DNA of 64,000 nucleotides from Stenotrophomonas sp. 364 (GCF_009832905.1 NZ_CP047135.1:4132001-4196000); one strand, 5' to 3'; shown: positions 33,869 through 43,380, numbered from the stretch's first letter. The notes: generated by a model not told the origin, from the letters alone. Program-made: numbers and translations.

Positions 33869-34558
33869 ATGAGCGCGACGATGCTGGACACCTACCGTGA
33901 AGTGATCACGCCCGAAGGCGTGCCGCTGCACCTGCCGGCCGCCGGTCCGGTGCCGCGCGCGCTGGCGTGGGCGATCGATTTCAGCATCCGCGTCGGCGCC
34001 TTGATGATGCTGAGCATTCCGCTGGCCTTCCTCGGCGAGTTCGGCCAGGGCCTCTACCTGGCGCTCATGTTCCTGCTGATGTGGGCCTACACCATCGTGC
34101 AGGAAGCGTTGTGGGGCCGCACCATCGGCAAGCGCGCGCTGGGCCTGCGCGTGGTCGCGCGCGACGGTGCGCCGATCGGCTGGATGGCGGCCATCACCCG
34201 CAACCTGCTGCGCACCGTGGACATGCTGCCATTCGCCTACGCGCTGGGCCTGCTGTCGAGCCTGTTCGATGCACACGGGCGTCGCCTGGGCGACCTGGTC
34301 GCCGGCACCGTGGTGATCCACGACAGCGCGCGCCCGGTGCTGGGCAGCGTGGCCATCGACACCGTGCTGGCGCCACCGCAACCGTTGCAGCCCGCCGAAC
34401 AGGCCGCCGTGGTGGCCTTTGCCGAACGTGCCGCGCGGCTGTCCGCACCGCGCCAGCAGGAACTGGCCGGCATCGTTGCCCCGCTCAGCGGCGGCGGTGG
34501 CCAGGTGGGCGTATTGCGCCTGTATGCAATGGCCAACTGGCTGCTGGGGCGCCGATGA
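33869..34558 (+). CDS. RDD-family membrane protein
   Basis: A 229-residue protein with an RDD domain: PRALAWAIDFSIRVGAL contains the R and D positions, then membrane helices, GRTIGKRALGLRVVARDG and HGRRLGDLVAGTVVIHD. The C-terminal cytoplasmic tail (residues about 165-229) is extra. It is the first gene of a six-gene operon and shares an ATGA overlap with the next gene. The function of RDD proteins varies; some are ion antiporters. Confidence 0.85.
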   Translation: MSATMLDTYREVITPEGVPLHLPAAGPVPRALAWAIDFSIRVGALMMLSIPLAFLGEFGQGLYLALMFLLMWAYTIVQEALWGRTIGKRALGLRVVARDGAPIGWMAAITRNLLRTVDMLPFAYALGLLSSLFDAHGRRLGDLVAGTVVIHDSARPVLGSVAIDTVLAPPQPLQPAEQAAVVAFAERAARLSAPRQQELAGIVAPLSGGGGQVGVLRLYAMANWLLGRR

Positions 34559-35547
34559 GGCAGGAACAGTTCGTCGCCCGCTACCAGCACGAATGGCAGG
34601 CGCTGGAGCACTGGCTGGCCACGCGCGGGGACAACCCGCGCAGCGGGCGCGGGCAACCGGCGGCTGACGGGCTCAATGATGAGGACATTCCGCAGCACTA
34701 CCGGCGCCTGTGCCAGCAGCTCGCGCTGGCCCGCCGGCGCGGCTACAGCCCGCAGCTGGTGGCACGCCTGCAGCTGCTGATGCAGCAGGGCCACCGCCTG
34801 CTCTACCGCACCCCACCGCCCCGCTGGCGGCGTGCGCTGGAATTCCTGTTCGCGGATTTTCCACAGCTGGTGCGCAGCCAGGCACGCAGCATGTGGGTGG
34901 CCACCGCGCTGTTCGTGGTGCCGCTGGTGGGCACCTTCGCGCTGGTGCAGTGGTACCCGCAGTTCATCCACCTGCTGATGGACAACGCCCAGATCGCCGC
35001 GATGGAGCGCATGTACGATCCGGCCGCGCCGCACCTGGGGCGCGACAGCGGCACCGACTGGATGATGTTCGGCTACTACATCATGAACAACATCAGCATC
35101 GGCCTGCGCACTTTCGCCAGTGGTCTGCTGGCCGGTGTGGGCACGGTGCTGATCCTGCTGTTCAACGGGCTCACCATCGGCGCGGTGGCCGGCCATCTGC
35201 AGCACGTCGGCCATGGCGATCCGTTCTGGCGCTTCGTGGTCGGGCATGGTGCGTTCGAACTGACCGCGATCGTGATCGCCGGGGGCGCCGGCCTGCAGCT
35301 GGGCATGAAGCTGCTGGCCCCGGGGCGCAGGCGGCGCATCGATGCATTGATCGAGGGCGGCGTGATCGGTGCGCGGCTGTGCCTGGGCGTGGCGGCGATG
35401 CTGTTGGTGGCCGCGTTCATCGAAGCCTTCTGGTCCTCGATCGCCGAGATACCCGCGTGGGGCAAGTTTGCCGTGGCCGCCCTGCTGTGGAGCGCGGTGT
35501 TCGCCTGGTTGTGGCGCGGCGGGCGTGGGAGCGGGCATGCGCATTGA
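34555..35547 (+). CDS. SpoIIM-like stage II sporulation M family membrane protein
   Basis: A 330-residue membrane protein. A soluble N-terminal helical part (about 1-100) precedes membrane segments with the family pattern NISIGLRTFASGLLAGVGTVLILLFNGL and GHGAFELTAIVIAGGAGLQLG. This organism does not sporulate; the family is widespread next to MoxR/DUF58 genes, where its job is unknown. It is coupled at both ends by overlaps (ATGA with the RDD gene, 11 bp with the next). Confidence 0.85.
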   Translation: MRQEQFVARYQHEWQALEHWLATRGDNPRSGRGQPAADGLNDEDIPQHYRRLCQQLALARRRGYSPQLVARLQLLMQQGHRLLYRTPPPRWRRALEFLFADFPQLVRSQARSMWVATALFVVPLVGTFALVQWYPQFIHLLMDNAQIAAMERMYDPAAPHLGRDSGTDWMMFGYYIMNNISIGLRTFASGLLAGVGTVLILLFNGLTIGAVAGHLQHVGHGDPFWRFVVGHGAFELTAIVIAGGAGLQLGMKLLAPGRRRRIDALIEGGVIGARLCLGVAAMLLVAAFIEAFWSSIAEIPAWGKFAVAALLWSAVFAWLWRGGRGSGHAH

Positions 35548-37162
35548 CCAGCTCGACGTGGTGCTGCGCGCACGAAGCGGCTGGGAAGCGGTGGAGCTGG
35601 GCACGGCGCTGGTGCGCCGGCATGCACGCGCGATCTGGACACCGATCGTGCTGCTGGGCCTGCCCGTCTTCGCGTTGGTCAACGCGCTGGCATGGTGGGC
35701 CGATGCATTCGGCTGGGCGTGGCTGCTGATGTGGTGGCTCAAGCCGGTGTTCGACCGGCTGGCCCTGTATGTCATTTCGCGCAGCATCTTCGGCGACGAG
35801 CCCACTGCCCTGCAGACCCTGCGCGCCCAGCGCCAGTGGGGCTGGGCCGGGTTCTGGGGCTACCTGGGCTGGCGCCGTTTCAGCCCGCTGCGCACGCTGC
35901 TGATGCCGGTGAACCTGCTGGAGGGCAACCCGCCCGAACACCGGGGTGTGCGCCGACGTGCGATCGCCAGTGGCGCGTTCGGGCACGCGCTGCTGCTGGC
36001 CGCCACCTGCATGGCCTTCGAACTGGTACTGGTGGCCGGCTGCATCGCGGCGGTGTTCCTGTTCGTACCGCTCGAGCTGCTGTCCGACTCGTGGCGCGCG
36101 GCGTGGGCCATGGTGCGCGACGACACCCCGGCCTGGGCCCTGCTCGGGCTCAACCTGGTGTTCTGGCTGTCGGCCACGTTGATCGGGCCGTTCTACACCG
36201 GCGCCGGCTTCGGGCTGTACTTGAACCGGCGCACGGAGATGGAGGCCTGGGACGTGGAGATCGCGTTCCGGCGCCTGCGCGACCGCCTGCAGCCGGCCGC
36301 ACCGCTGCTCGTGCTTGCGCTGGTGCTGGCATGGCCGGGCACGCCGTTGCACGCCCAGCCGGCCGACGCCGGTGCGCCCTCGCTGGAGCAGCTGCTGGAC
36401 GACGCCGAGGCAGAAGCAAGAAAGGACACGCACGACGCCGGGCGGCCCACGGCCACGTATGCCAACGACCCGGCCAATACTGCGGAAGGCATCTTCGGCA
36501 GCGATGACGTGGACACCGCCGGCTTCCGCCAGGCGGTGCAGCGCGCCTATGAGGATCCGTTGCAAAGCCCCACCCGCCAGGTCAGCCGCTGGGAACGTAC
36601 CGACCAGGATCCTGCGGCGAAAGAAAAGAAGACACCGGACGCCAAGGACACCGACACGGCGCGCAGGCCCAAGGGGCCGCTGCTGCCGGCGCAGATCGCC
36701 GAGTGGATGCTGTGGGGGCTGGTCGGCGTCCTGCTGGTGATCCTGGCAGTCACCGCACCGCGCTGGCTGCGCTGGTTGCGCGGCGATGGCGCGCGGCGCC
36801 GTGCCACGGTGTCGGCGGTGGTCGAAGATGACATCACCGTGCCGCAGGAGGTCCCACCGGACGCGGCAGCGCGTGCACGCGCCCTGTGGCAACAGGGACG
36901 GCCACGCCAGGCCTTGGCGCTGCTGTACCGCGCCAGTGTGGAATCGATGAGCGAACGGGCGCAGATGGCGCTGCCGCCCGGCGCCACCGAGGCGCAGTGC
37001 CTGCGCGTATCGCGGCGCATGCCCGATGCGGCCGACCGCAGCCTGTTCGCGCGCGTCGTGCGCGTGTGGCAGTACGCCGCCTATGCCGGACGACTGCCCG
37101 ACGATGACGCCTTCGAAAGCCTGGCCAGCACCCTGCAGCAGCAGTTCCGGTGGCGCGGATGA
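35537..37162 (+). CDS. DUF4129-containing multi-pass membrane protein
   Basis: A 541-residue protein. The N-terminal half carries about five membrane helices (LLGLPVFALVNALAWW, MAFELVLVAGCIAAVFLFV, LNLVFWLSATLIGPFYTG). A periplasmic linker follows, then another helix (MLWGLVGVLLVILAV) and a C-terminal cytoplasmic DUF4129-like domain with LWQQGRPRQALALLYRASV. It is part of the MoxR operon and probably anchors the complex in the inner membrane. Confidence 0.8.
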   Translation: MRIDQLDVVLRARSGWEAVELGTALVRRHARAIWTPIVLLGLPVFALVNALAWWADAFGWAWLLMWWLKPVFDRLALYVISRSIFGDEPTALQTLRAQRQWGWAGFWGYLGWRRFSPLRTLLMPVNLLEGNPPEHRGVRRRAIASGAFGHALLLAATCMAFELVLVAGCIAAVFLFVPLELLSDSWRAAWAMVRDDTPAWALLGLNLVFWLSATLIGPFYTGAGFGLYLNRRTEMEAWDVEIAFRRLRDRLQPAAPLLVLALVLAWPGTPLHAQPADAGAPSLEQLLDDAEAEARKDTHDAGRPTATYANDPANTAEGIFGSDDVDTAGFRQAVQRAYEDPLQSPTRQVSRWERTDQDPAAKEKKTPDAKDTDTARRPKGPLLPAQIAEWMLWGLVGVLLVILAVTAPRWLRWLRGDGARRRATVSAVVEDDITVPQEVPPDAAARARALWQQGRPRQALALLYRASVESMSERAQMALPPGATEAQCLRVSRRMPDAADRSLFARVVRVWQYAAYAGRLPDDDAFESLASTLQQQFRWRG

Positions 37163-38364
37163 GCGTGCGCCTGCGCTGGCTGTTGGTAGTGATAGGGCTG
37201 CTCGCGATCGGCGTGCCGTTGACGATCCTGTTCCTGCGCTCGCACGAGCGCATCACCGAAACCCAGCACCTGCCCCCGCAGGGCGAAGCCAGTTACAACC
37301 CCTTGTACGTGCTGGGGCAGGCATTGCGCGCCGACGGCATCGAGGTGCATTCGCAGCCGCGCGTGGACCTGACCACGATGGCGCTGCAGCCGCACGACAC
37401 CTTGGTGCTGCTGCAGGACAGCGCTCTGCTGCCCGCCCCCACCGCCAAGGCGCTGCTGGACTGGGTGGCACGCGGCGGCCACCTGCTGGTGCGCACGCCG
37501 CCGATCACCGGCGACGACCTGCTCGAGCGCAATGGCCCGTTGCTGGACGCACTGGGGGTGGACGGCATCGATATGGAGGCCGGCTGCCAGCCCTTCCACG
37601 TGCGCGATGACCCGCAGCACGTGGAGTTCTGCGGCGGCCGCCGCTTCAGCGTGGCACCGCCGCCGGGCATCACGCTTGCGCGCAGCTGGGGCGAGCAGGA
37701 CGAAGACAGCGAGGCCTACGGACTGGTGTTCGCCCGCCTGCAGCACGGTCAGGGCAGTGTGGACGTGCTGGCCGATATGGACTTCATGCAGGGCCGTGGC
37801 CGCCCTGCCCCGCCTGACGCCCCCGGTACCAGGCCGGGCGATTTCGTTGATGGCCTGCATGACAAGGCGCACCGCGACCTCACCCGCTACCTGCTGGCCC
37901 CGCGCTATGGCCAGGGCACGATGTGGCTGGTATACGGCTCGCGCCCGCCCTCGCTGTGGCACCGGATCTTCTACCAGGGCTGGCCGGTCTGGGTGCCGCT
38001 GCTGCTGGCCCTGCTGGCCTGGCTGTGGCAGCGCGCGCAGCGCATGGGCAGCCTGTTGCCGTCGCCGGCCATCGAGCGCCGCTCGCTACTGGAACACGTG
38101 CGCGCCAGTGGCGAGCACCTGCTGCGATACGGCAAGGCCCCGTTGTTGTACGACGCGGTACGCCGTGCGTTCCTGGCACGGCTGCGACGGCGGGCACCGA
38201 CGGCCGCCGCGCTCACCGGCGAGGCGCAGGTACAGGCCATCGCCACGTTGCTGCAGTGGCCCCATGGCCGCGTGCAGACCGCCCTGCACGTCCCCGCTTC
38301 GCAAGACCTCACCGCGCTGCGCGAGCGCATCCGCCTGCTGATCCAGATGAGAAACCTGCTATGA
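37159..38364 (+). CDS. DUF4350-containing membrane protein
   Basis: A 401-residue protein with an N-terminal helix (LLVVIGLLAIGVPLTILFL), a periplasmic DUF4350-like region (QGEASYNPLYVLGQALRADG and LLDWVARGGHLLVRTP) and a second helix (VPLLLALLAWLWQ) before a basic cytoplasmic tail. ATG at 37159 overlaps the previous stop (ATGA) and is preferred over GTG 9 bp earlier. The fold resembles a glutamine-amidotransferase-like lobe that may bind a ligand in the periplasm. Confidence 0.78.
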   Translation: MSVRLRWLLVVIGLLAIGVPLTILFLRSHERITETQHLPPQGEASYNPLYVLGQALRADGIEVHSQPRVDLTTMALQPHDTLVLLQDSALLPAPTAKALLDWVARGGHLLVRTPPITGDDLLERNGPLLDALGVDGIDMEAGCQPFHVRDDPQHVEFCGGRRFSVAPPPGITLARSWGEQDEDSEAYGLVFARLQHGQGSVDVLADMDFMQGRGRPAPPDAPGTRPGDFVDGLHDKAHRDLTRYLLAPRYGQGTMWLVYGSRPPSLWHRIFYQGWPVWVPLLLALLAWLWQRAQRMGSLLPSPAIERRSLLEHVRASGEHLLRYGKAPLLYDAVRRAFLARLRRRAPTAAALTGEAQVQAIATLLQWPHGRVQTALHVPASQDLTALRERIRLLIQMRNLL

Positions 38365-39383
38365 CCGAGTCCATCCAGCCGCCGCCGCTGTCCCCGCCCG
38401 ACCCCAGCCCGGCCCCGGCCGCGCTGTCCGGCCCCAGCCTGGTTGAACGCGTCGATGCCGTGCGCGACGCGGTCGGCCGCGCGTTCATCGGCCAACCGGA
38501 GGTCCTCGACCAGATCCTGATCGCGCTGCTGGCCGGTGGCCACGTGCTGATCGAAGGCGTGCCGGGGCTGGGCAAGACCCTGCTGGTGCGGGCACTGGCC
38601 CAGGCACTGGAGCTGGACTACGGCCGCGTGCAGTTCACGCCCGACCTGATGCCCAGCGACGTCAGCGGGCACGCGGTGTACGACCCCAAGTCGGAGAGCT
38701 TCAAGATCCGCCGCGGCCCGGTGTTCACCAACCTGCTGCTGGCCGATGAAATCAACCGTGCCCCGGCCAAGACCCAGTCGGCGCTGCTGGAAGTGATGCA
38801 GGAAGGCCAGGTCACCATCGAAGGCAAGGCGTTCGCGCTGACCCCGCCGTTCTTGGCGCTGGCCACGCAGAACCCGGTGGAGCAGGAAGGCACCTACCCG
38901 CTGCCCGAAGCGCAGCTGGACCGTTTCCTGCTCAAGGTGCTGATCGACTACCCGCAGCTGGAAGACGAAAAGCGCATGGTGGATGCGATCACCACCGGCC
39001 GCAGTGCGGCCGACTTCGACCTGTCGCAGGTGCCGCGCGTGCTCACCGCCGCCGAGGTGGTGGCCCTGCAGCAGGCCACCGCCGCGATCACCGTGGACCC
39101 CGAAGTGATCGACTACGCGGTGCGGATCGTGGCCGCCACGCGCCAGTGGCCGGGCATCGCGCTGGGCGCGGGCCCGCGCGGCAGCATTGCGCTGGTACGT
39201 GCCGCGCGCGCGCAGGCGGTGCTGGCCGGCCGCGATTTCGTCACCCCCGATGACGTGCGCGACATCGCCAAGCCGGCGCTGCGCCACCGCATCGCGCTGG
39301 CCCCGGAACTGCAGATCGAAGGGCAAAGTGCCGACGACGCGCTTGAAGCGTTGCTGGCCAAGGTGGAAGCACCGCGCAAATGA
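38361..39383 (+). CDS. MoxR-family AAA+ ATPase
   Basis: A 340-residue AAA+ ATPase of the MoxR group. Walker A is GVPGLGKT, Walker B LLLADEIN, and the sensor region is LALATQNPVEQEGTYPLPEAQLDRF. MoxR ATPases work as chaperones that mature or remodel partner proteins with von Willebrand A-like domains, here likely the following DUF58 protein. ATGA overlap with the preceding gene. Confidence 0.92.
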   Translation: MTESIQPPPLSPPDPSPAPAALSGPSLVERVDAVRDAVGRAFIGQPEVLDQILIALLAGGHVLIEGVPGLGKTLLVRALAQALELDYGRVQFTPDLMPSDVSGHAVYDPKSESFKIRRGPVFTNLLLADEINRAPAKTQSALLEVMQEGQVTIEGKAFALTPPFLALATQNPVEQEGTYPLPEAQLDRFLLKVLIDYPQLEDEKRMVDAITTGRSAADFDLSQVPRVLTAAEVVALQQATAAITVDPEVIDYAVRIVAATRQWPGIALGAGPRGSIALVRAARAQAVLAGRDFVTPDDVRDIAKPALRHRIALAPELQIEGQSADDALEALLAKVEAPRK

Positions 39384-39420
39384 GGTCCCGCCCCGCCATT
39401 GACGCCTGGAAGCTGCGCCG

Positions 39421-40719
39421 ATGAGGCCAGCGCCGTTGCTGCTGGTGTTGCTGCTGGCCTGGAGCCTGCTGGGGCTGCCGGTGGCGTTCGGGCTGTGGCC
39501 GCGCTGGAGCTGGGCCGCCGCCGGCGGCGCGATCGCGCTGCTGGCGCTGGTGGACCTGCTGCGGCTGTGGCGGCAGCCCTCGCCCAGCATCCAGCGTGAC
39601 ATGCCCGAGGCGCTGGCGCTGAACGTGGCGCGGCCGGTCACGCTGCGGCTGGAATCGAGCCTGCACCAGCGCGTGGAGGTGTTCGACCTGGCACCGGGCC
39701 AATGGACACTGCAGGGCCTGCCGCGCCGGCTCACGCTCAAGCCGATGGTGGCCAGCAGTTTCCAGTACACGGTGACCCCCACCGCGCGCGGCCGTTTCGA
39801 ACTGGACGGTGTGCACCTGCGCGTGCAGGCGCCGTGGCGGTTGTGGTGGCAGCGGCGTACGTTGCCGCCGACGTTGAGCGTGCGCGTGTACCCCAACTTC
39901 GCCCCACTGACCCGCTTTGCGTTGTTCAGTGCCGAACAGGCCTCGCGGCTGGTCGGCGCGCACCTAAAGCGTCGCCGTGGCGAAGGCACCGATTTCCACC
40001 AGATGCGCGAGTACCGCATCGGTGACAGCCTGCGCCAGATCGACTGGAAGGCGACGTCGCGCGCGCGCAAGCTGATTTCGCGCGAGTACCAGGACGAAAA
40101 GAACCAGCAGCTGATGCTGATGATCGACACCGGCCGGCGCATGATGGCCAGCGAAGGCGGGCTGTCGCACTTCGACCACGTGCTCAACGCATCGCTGGTG
40201 GTGTCCTACCTGGCGTTGCGCCAGGGCGACGGCGTGGGCCTGTTTGCCAGCGGCGGCGACAGCCGCTGGGTGGCACCGCAGCGCGGCATGGGCGCCATCG
40301 ATGCCCTGCTGCGCGCCAGCTACGACCTGCAGGCGCGACCGGTCGCCACCGATTACCTGGCCGCCGCCACCGAACTCACCCTGCGCCAACGGCGACGTTC
40401 ACTGGTGATGCTGGTCACCAACGTGCGCGACGAAGACATCGAAGACCTGCTCGCCGCGGTGCGCCTGCTGCAGCGCCAGCACCTGGTATGCGTGGCCAGC
40501 CTGCGCGAACGCGAGCTGGACGACGCGCTGGACCAGGACGTGGAGACGCTGCAGGACGCCACCCAGGCCGGTGCGATCGCGCGTTACCTGCAGCAGCGCA
40601 GCGACGCGCATGAGGCCCTGCGCAGCCATCGGGTGATGGTGCTGGACGTCACCGCCGATGCGTTGCCGGGCGCGCTGGTGGAGCGCTATCTGGCGGTCAA
40701 GCGCGACGGGCTGCTGTAA
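39421..40719 (+). CDS. DUF58-containing protein
   Basis: A 432-residue protein with two N-terminal membrane helices (LLLVLLLAWSLLGLPVAF and GGAIALLALVDLLRLW) and a large cytoplasmic part with the DUF58 signature GEGTDFHQMREYRIGDSLRQIDWKATSRARKLISREYQ, which continues into a vWA-like fold (LMLMIDTGRRMM). It is the usual partner of MoxR ATPases and closes the operon; a REP follows the stop. Confidence 0.88.
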   Translation: MRPAPLLLVLLLAWSLLGLPVAFGLWPRWSWAAAGGAIALLALVDLLRLWRQPSPSIQRDMPEALALNVARPVTLRLESSLHQRVEVFDLAPGQWTLQGLPRRLTLKPMVASSFQYTVTPTARGRFELDGVHLRVQAPWRLWWQRRTLPPTLSVRVYPNFAPLTRFALFSAEQASRLVGAHLKRRRGEGTDFHQMREYRIGDSLRQIDWKATSRARKLISREYQDEKNQQLMLMIDTGRRMMASEGGLSHFDHVLNASLVVSYLALRQGDGVGLFASGGDSRWVAPQRGMGAIDALLRASYDLQARPVATDYLAAATELTLRQRRRSLVMLVTNVRDEDIEDLLAAVRLLQRQHLVCVASLRERELDDALDQDVETLQDATQAGAIARYLQQRSDAHEALRSHRVMVLDVTADALPGALVERYLAVKRDGLL

Positions 40720-40723
40720 CCTA

Positions 40724-40750
40724 CGCGTACCGACCAACGGTCGGTACCTA
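40724..40750 (-). repeat. REP-like palindrome between converging genes
   Basis: Stem GTACCGACC (40727-40735) with GGTCGGTAC (40739-40747). Read on the minus strand it has a degenerate CTAG head. It may serve as a bidirectional terminator. Confidence 0.65.
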
Positions 40751-41410
40751 GAGGATGGCGTTGGCCTTGGCGATCAGACGGGCGGTGGCCTTCTGCAGCA
40801 GCACGCGGTTGCGTGCCAGTTTCATCCACTGCGGCAGGCGCGAGAACATTGACCCATTGGCGATACCGGTGCTCTCGCGCAGCGACGCAGTAGCGTAGTC
40901 GTGCAGTGCCTGGAGGTGAGCCGCGTTGTAAGCCCACAGCAAGCCGGCGGCCGTTTTCTCAACCAACAGCAGCGACATGCCGAAATGCGGGTCGACCGCT
41001 TCGCTACCGCGGACCTGCACCACGCTGACGGTGACATCGCTGCTGCGTCCACATTGGGCGCAGTTCGCCGCAAGGGATTTCATTGGCGGCGAGGCCACCT
41101 CGCGTGTCGCTGCGGCACTGACCCACTGATGGCCACAGTAGCCACAGGGACGCCGGCCGCTGTAACGCACCGGCCCCACCCAGTCGCCAGGCCCGCAGCG
41201 GCTGCAACCGCAGCCACCGTCCAGCGCAACGCTGCAGTTCAGGCACCGAAAGCTGGCGGCTTTCTCCTTTCTGATCACCCATCCAGGCGATTGGCAGCGG
41301 TGACAGCGTACCGCCACCTGATCCGCGTACCGCCATAGACCATGCCCATCATCCAGATGCCGGCCGGCCAACGGGCGGCCGCGCAGATCACGACGGTAAA
41401 TCATGGCCAT
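40748..41410 (-). CDS. Multi-zinc-ribbon protein coupled to the GspS-like ligase
   Basis: A 220-residue protein not recognised as a named family. It contains five Cys pairs spaced as zinc ribbons: CHRCQSPGW, CLNC, CGCSRCGPGDW, CGYCGHQW and CAQCGR, over residues about 35-120. The C-terminal half is helical (SLLLVEKTAAGLLWAYNAAHL) and ends with basic residues. The start ATG shares one base with the stop of the upstream gene (TGATG), so the two are translationally coupled. It is the last gene of a three-gene operon. Confidence 0.7.
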   Translation of the reverse strand: MAMIYRRDLRGRPLAGRHLDDGHGLWRYADQVAVRCHRCQSPGWVIRKEKAASFRCLNCSVALDGGCGCSRCGPGDWVGPVRYSGRRPCGYCGHQWVSAAATREVASPPMKSLAANCAQCGRSSDVTVSVVQVRGSEAVDPHFGMSLLLVEKTAAGLLWAYNAAHLQALHDYATASLRESTGIANGSMFSRLPQWMKLARNRVLLQKATARLIAKANAIL

Positions 41411-42588
41411 CAGACGTAGATACGCGTCGGCGCTTCGTCGATGATCGCGTGCGGCACGAAGCGCGCGCTGTCGCGGGTGATGCGGCTGTTGTCTTCGCGG
41501 ATGCCCAGGCCGCAGGCCTGGTCGCCCACTACCCAGCTGCCCACCAGCGGGTAACCGCCGTCGAACGCGGTGAGCGGGTGCGCGGCCTGGCGGATTGCCG
41601 GGCCGGTGTACGGGCCTTCGCTCTCCTGCCAGCTGCCATCGGCCAGGTGCATGGCCACGTTGGCGCCTTCGCGCGAGAACAGCGGCTTGCGTACCCAGCC
41701 ACGTGGCAGCGCGCTGCCATCGTCGAACTCGGCCGGCAGCAGGTTGGGATGGCCGCGGTGGCGCTGCCACAACAACGGCAGCACGCCCTTGTTGCTCAGA
41801 ATCGCCTTCCACGCCGGTTCCAGCAGCTGCACGCCCGACCCGGGCAAGGCCTGGCCGAACGACTCGGTCATCAGGTCTTCCAGCGGGTACAGCTTGAACA
41901 GGCTGCCAATGACGGTGTCATCCATCGCGGTGAAGCGACCGTCTTCGGACAACCCGATGTCTTCGATCGCGATCGCCTCGCCCCGCAGGCCGGCCTGGGC
42001 CGCGCAATCGCGCAGGTAGGCCACCGTGCCTTGGTCTTCCTCCGAGCTGCCCACCGCGCTGAAGTACAGCGGCGGCGGCAACTGCGCGGACAGCTGTGCG
42101 AAGCGGTCCACCAATGCTTCGTGGATCGCGTTGAACTGGTCGGCGTGGGGCGGCAGGCGGTTCTGGTTGCGCTGGTCTTCCAGCCACTGCCACTGGAAGA
42201 ACGAGGCCTCGAACAGCGACGTGGGCGTGTCGTAATTGAGTTCGTACAGCTTCGCCGGGCCCGTGCCGTCGTAGGCAAAGTCCAGGCGGCCATACAGGTG
42301 CGGCTCGCCACGGCGCCAGCTGTCGGCGATCCAGTCGCGGAACGCCGGCGGAATGGCCAACTGGTCCATCAGCTGTTCGCTGCCCACCACCTCGTCCACC
42401 AACCCCATTGCCATGGCGTGCAGCTCGGCGCTGGGGTCTTCGATGTCCTGTTCGATCTGGCGCAGGGTGAAGGCGTAATACGCGGTTTCATCCCAGTACG
42501 GCAGGCCGTCGATGGTGTGGAAGCGGAAGCCGGATTCCTCGGCCCGGGCGCGCCACTGGCTGCGCTCGGCAATACGGACACGCTGCAT
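41410..42588 (-). CDS. Glutathionylspermidine synthase-like ATP-grasp ligase
   Basis: A 392-residue protein of the YgiC/YjfC family, which contains only the C-terminal synthetase half of GspS. Signatures are GRLDFAYDGTGPAKLYELNYDTPTSLFEAS, FKLYPLEDLMTESFG, ILSNKGVLPLLW and RKPLFSREGANV. Such proteins are thought to ligate an amine to a peptide or protein; the substrate is unknown. It sits 3 bp after a DUF1190 lipoprotein-like gene, a conserved pairing, and before a zinc-ribbon gene. Confidence 0.88.
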   Translation of the reverse strand: MQRVRIAERSQWRARAEESGFRFHTIDGLPYWDETAYYAFTLRQIEQDIEDPSAELHAMAMGLVDEVVGSEQLMDQLAIPPAFRDWIADSWRRGEPHLYGRLDFAYDGTGPAKLYELNYDTPTSLFEASFFQWQWLEDQRNQNRLPPHADQFNAIHEALVDRFAQLSAQLPPPLYFSAVGSSEEDQGTVAYLRDCAAQAGLRGEAIAIEDIGLSEDGRFTAMDDTVIGSLFKLYPLEDLMTESFGQALPGSGVQLLEPAWKAILSNKGVLPLLWQRHRGHPNLLPAEFDDGSALPRGWVRKPLFSREGANVAMHLADGSWQESEGPYTGPAIRQAAHPLTAFDGGYPLVGSWVVGDQACGLGIREDNSRITRDSARFVPHAIIDEAPTRIYV

Positions 42589-42591
42589 CGA

Positions 42592-43155
42592 TCAGCCGCC
42601 GACGCTGCTGCGGCCGCTGCTGGTGCTGCCGAAGCCACCGCGGCTGGCGGTCACGGCGCGGTTGGGGGTGGCGTTGACCGGGGCCAGGCCGGCCTTGCCG
42701 GCGCCGATGCCGCTGGCGGTGTTCAAGCCGCCGCTGCCACCCGGGGCCGGGCGTGCCCAGCCCTTGGCCTTGTCCTGGTAGGCCGGGCTGGCCGCCGGGG
42801 CCTGCGCCAGGCCGGCGCCACGGTTGCCAAGCATCTGCGACATGAAGAAGCCCATCATCATCGGGCCGATGAACGAGTGGCCGGTGGAGGTCTTCTGTTC
42901 CACGCACTGCTCGGCGTTGTACTCGGCTTCGCATTCGGCGCGCGAGGCGTACTTGGGCGCCGCATCGGCCGACTGCTTCTTCGCTTCGGCAAAGGCGGTG
43001 CGGCAGCTGGACGGGTCACCGGTGGCTTCGGTACAGGCTTCCACCGAGGTGTACAGCCCTTCCTGCGTCTGGACGCCGGCGTCCTTCTGGCAGGCGGTGA
43101 ACAGCAGCGGTGCGGCGCTCATCAACAGCAGCGCGGTGGTCCTGGAACGTTTCAT
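42592..43155 (-). CDS. DUF1190 (YgiB-like) envelope protein
   Basis: A 187-residue protein with a signal segment and a lipobox-like FTAC (Cys22). The DUF1190 signature is YTSVEACTEATGDPSSCRTAFAEAKK and YASRAECEAEYNAEQCVEQ. The tail is Gly/Ser/Arg-rich. DUF1190 genes regularly precede GspS-like ligases, as in Escherichia coli ygiB-ygiC. It may be the ligase substrate or partner, which is an inference from co-occurrence. Confidence 0.85.
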   Translation of the reverse strand: MKRSRTTALLLMSAAPLLFTACQKDAGVQTQEGLYTSVEACTEATGDPSSCRTAFAEAKKQSADAAPKYASRAECEAEYNAEQCVEQKTSTGHSFIGPMMMGFFMSQMLGNRGAGLAQAPAASPAYQDKAKGWARPAPGGSGGLNTASGIGAGKAGLAPVNATPNRAVTASRGGFGSTSSGRSSVGG

Positions 43156-43380
43156 GGCGTCATGCCCCCTTGTACGGTTATCGGTTCAATCATGCCTCAT
43201 CGGGCCGAACAACCAAAACCGGCAAAGCCGGGAAGATGAATGGCATTTCAGAAATCCGTAGCGCCACACGGCCCGCCATCGCTGCGGGCGGCGGGCGCTT
43301 GGTTGCAAACGCAACCGGAATTTTTGGGCAGAATCGAGGTGAAACGCGCCCCCACGGCCCGCCAGATCCTGCCAGCCACC

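Noticed and set aside
37150..37158. GTG start nine bases upstream for the DUF4350 gene
   Set aside because: The ATG at 37159 makes the ATGA overlap typical of this operon and is the more usual start.
43221..43233. Short CCGGC/GCCGG hairpin upstream of ilvD as a leader attenuator
   Set aside because: There is no leader peptide rich in branched-chain codons and no T-run.
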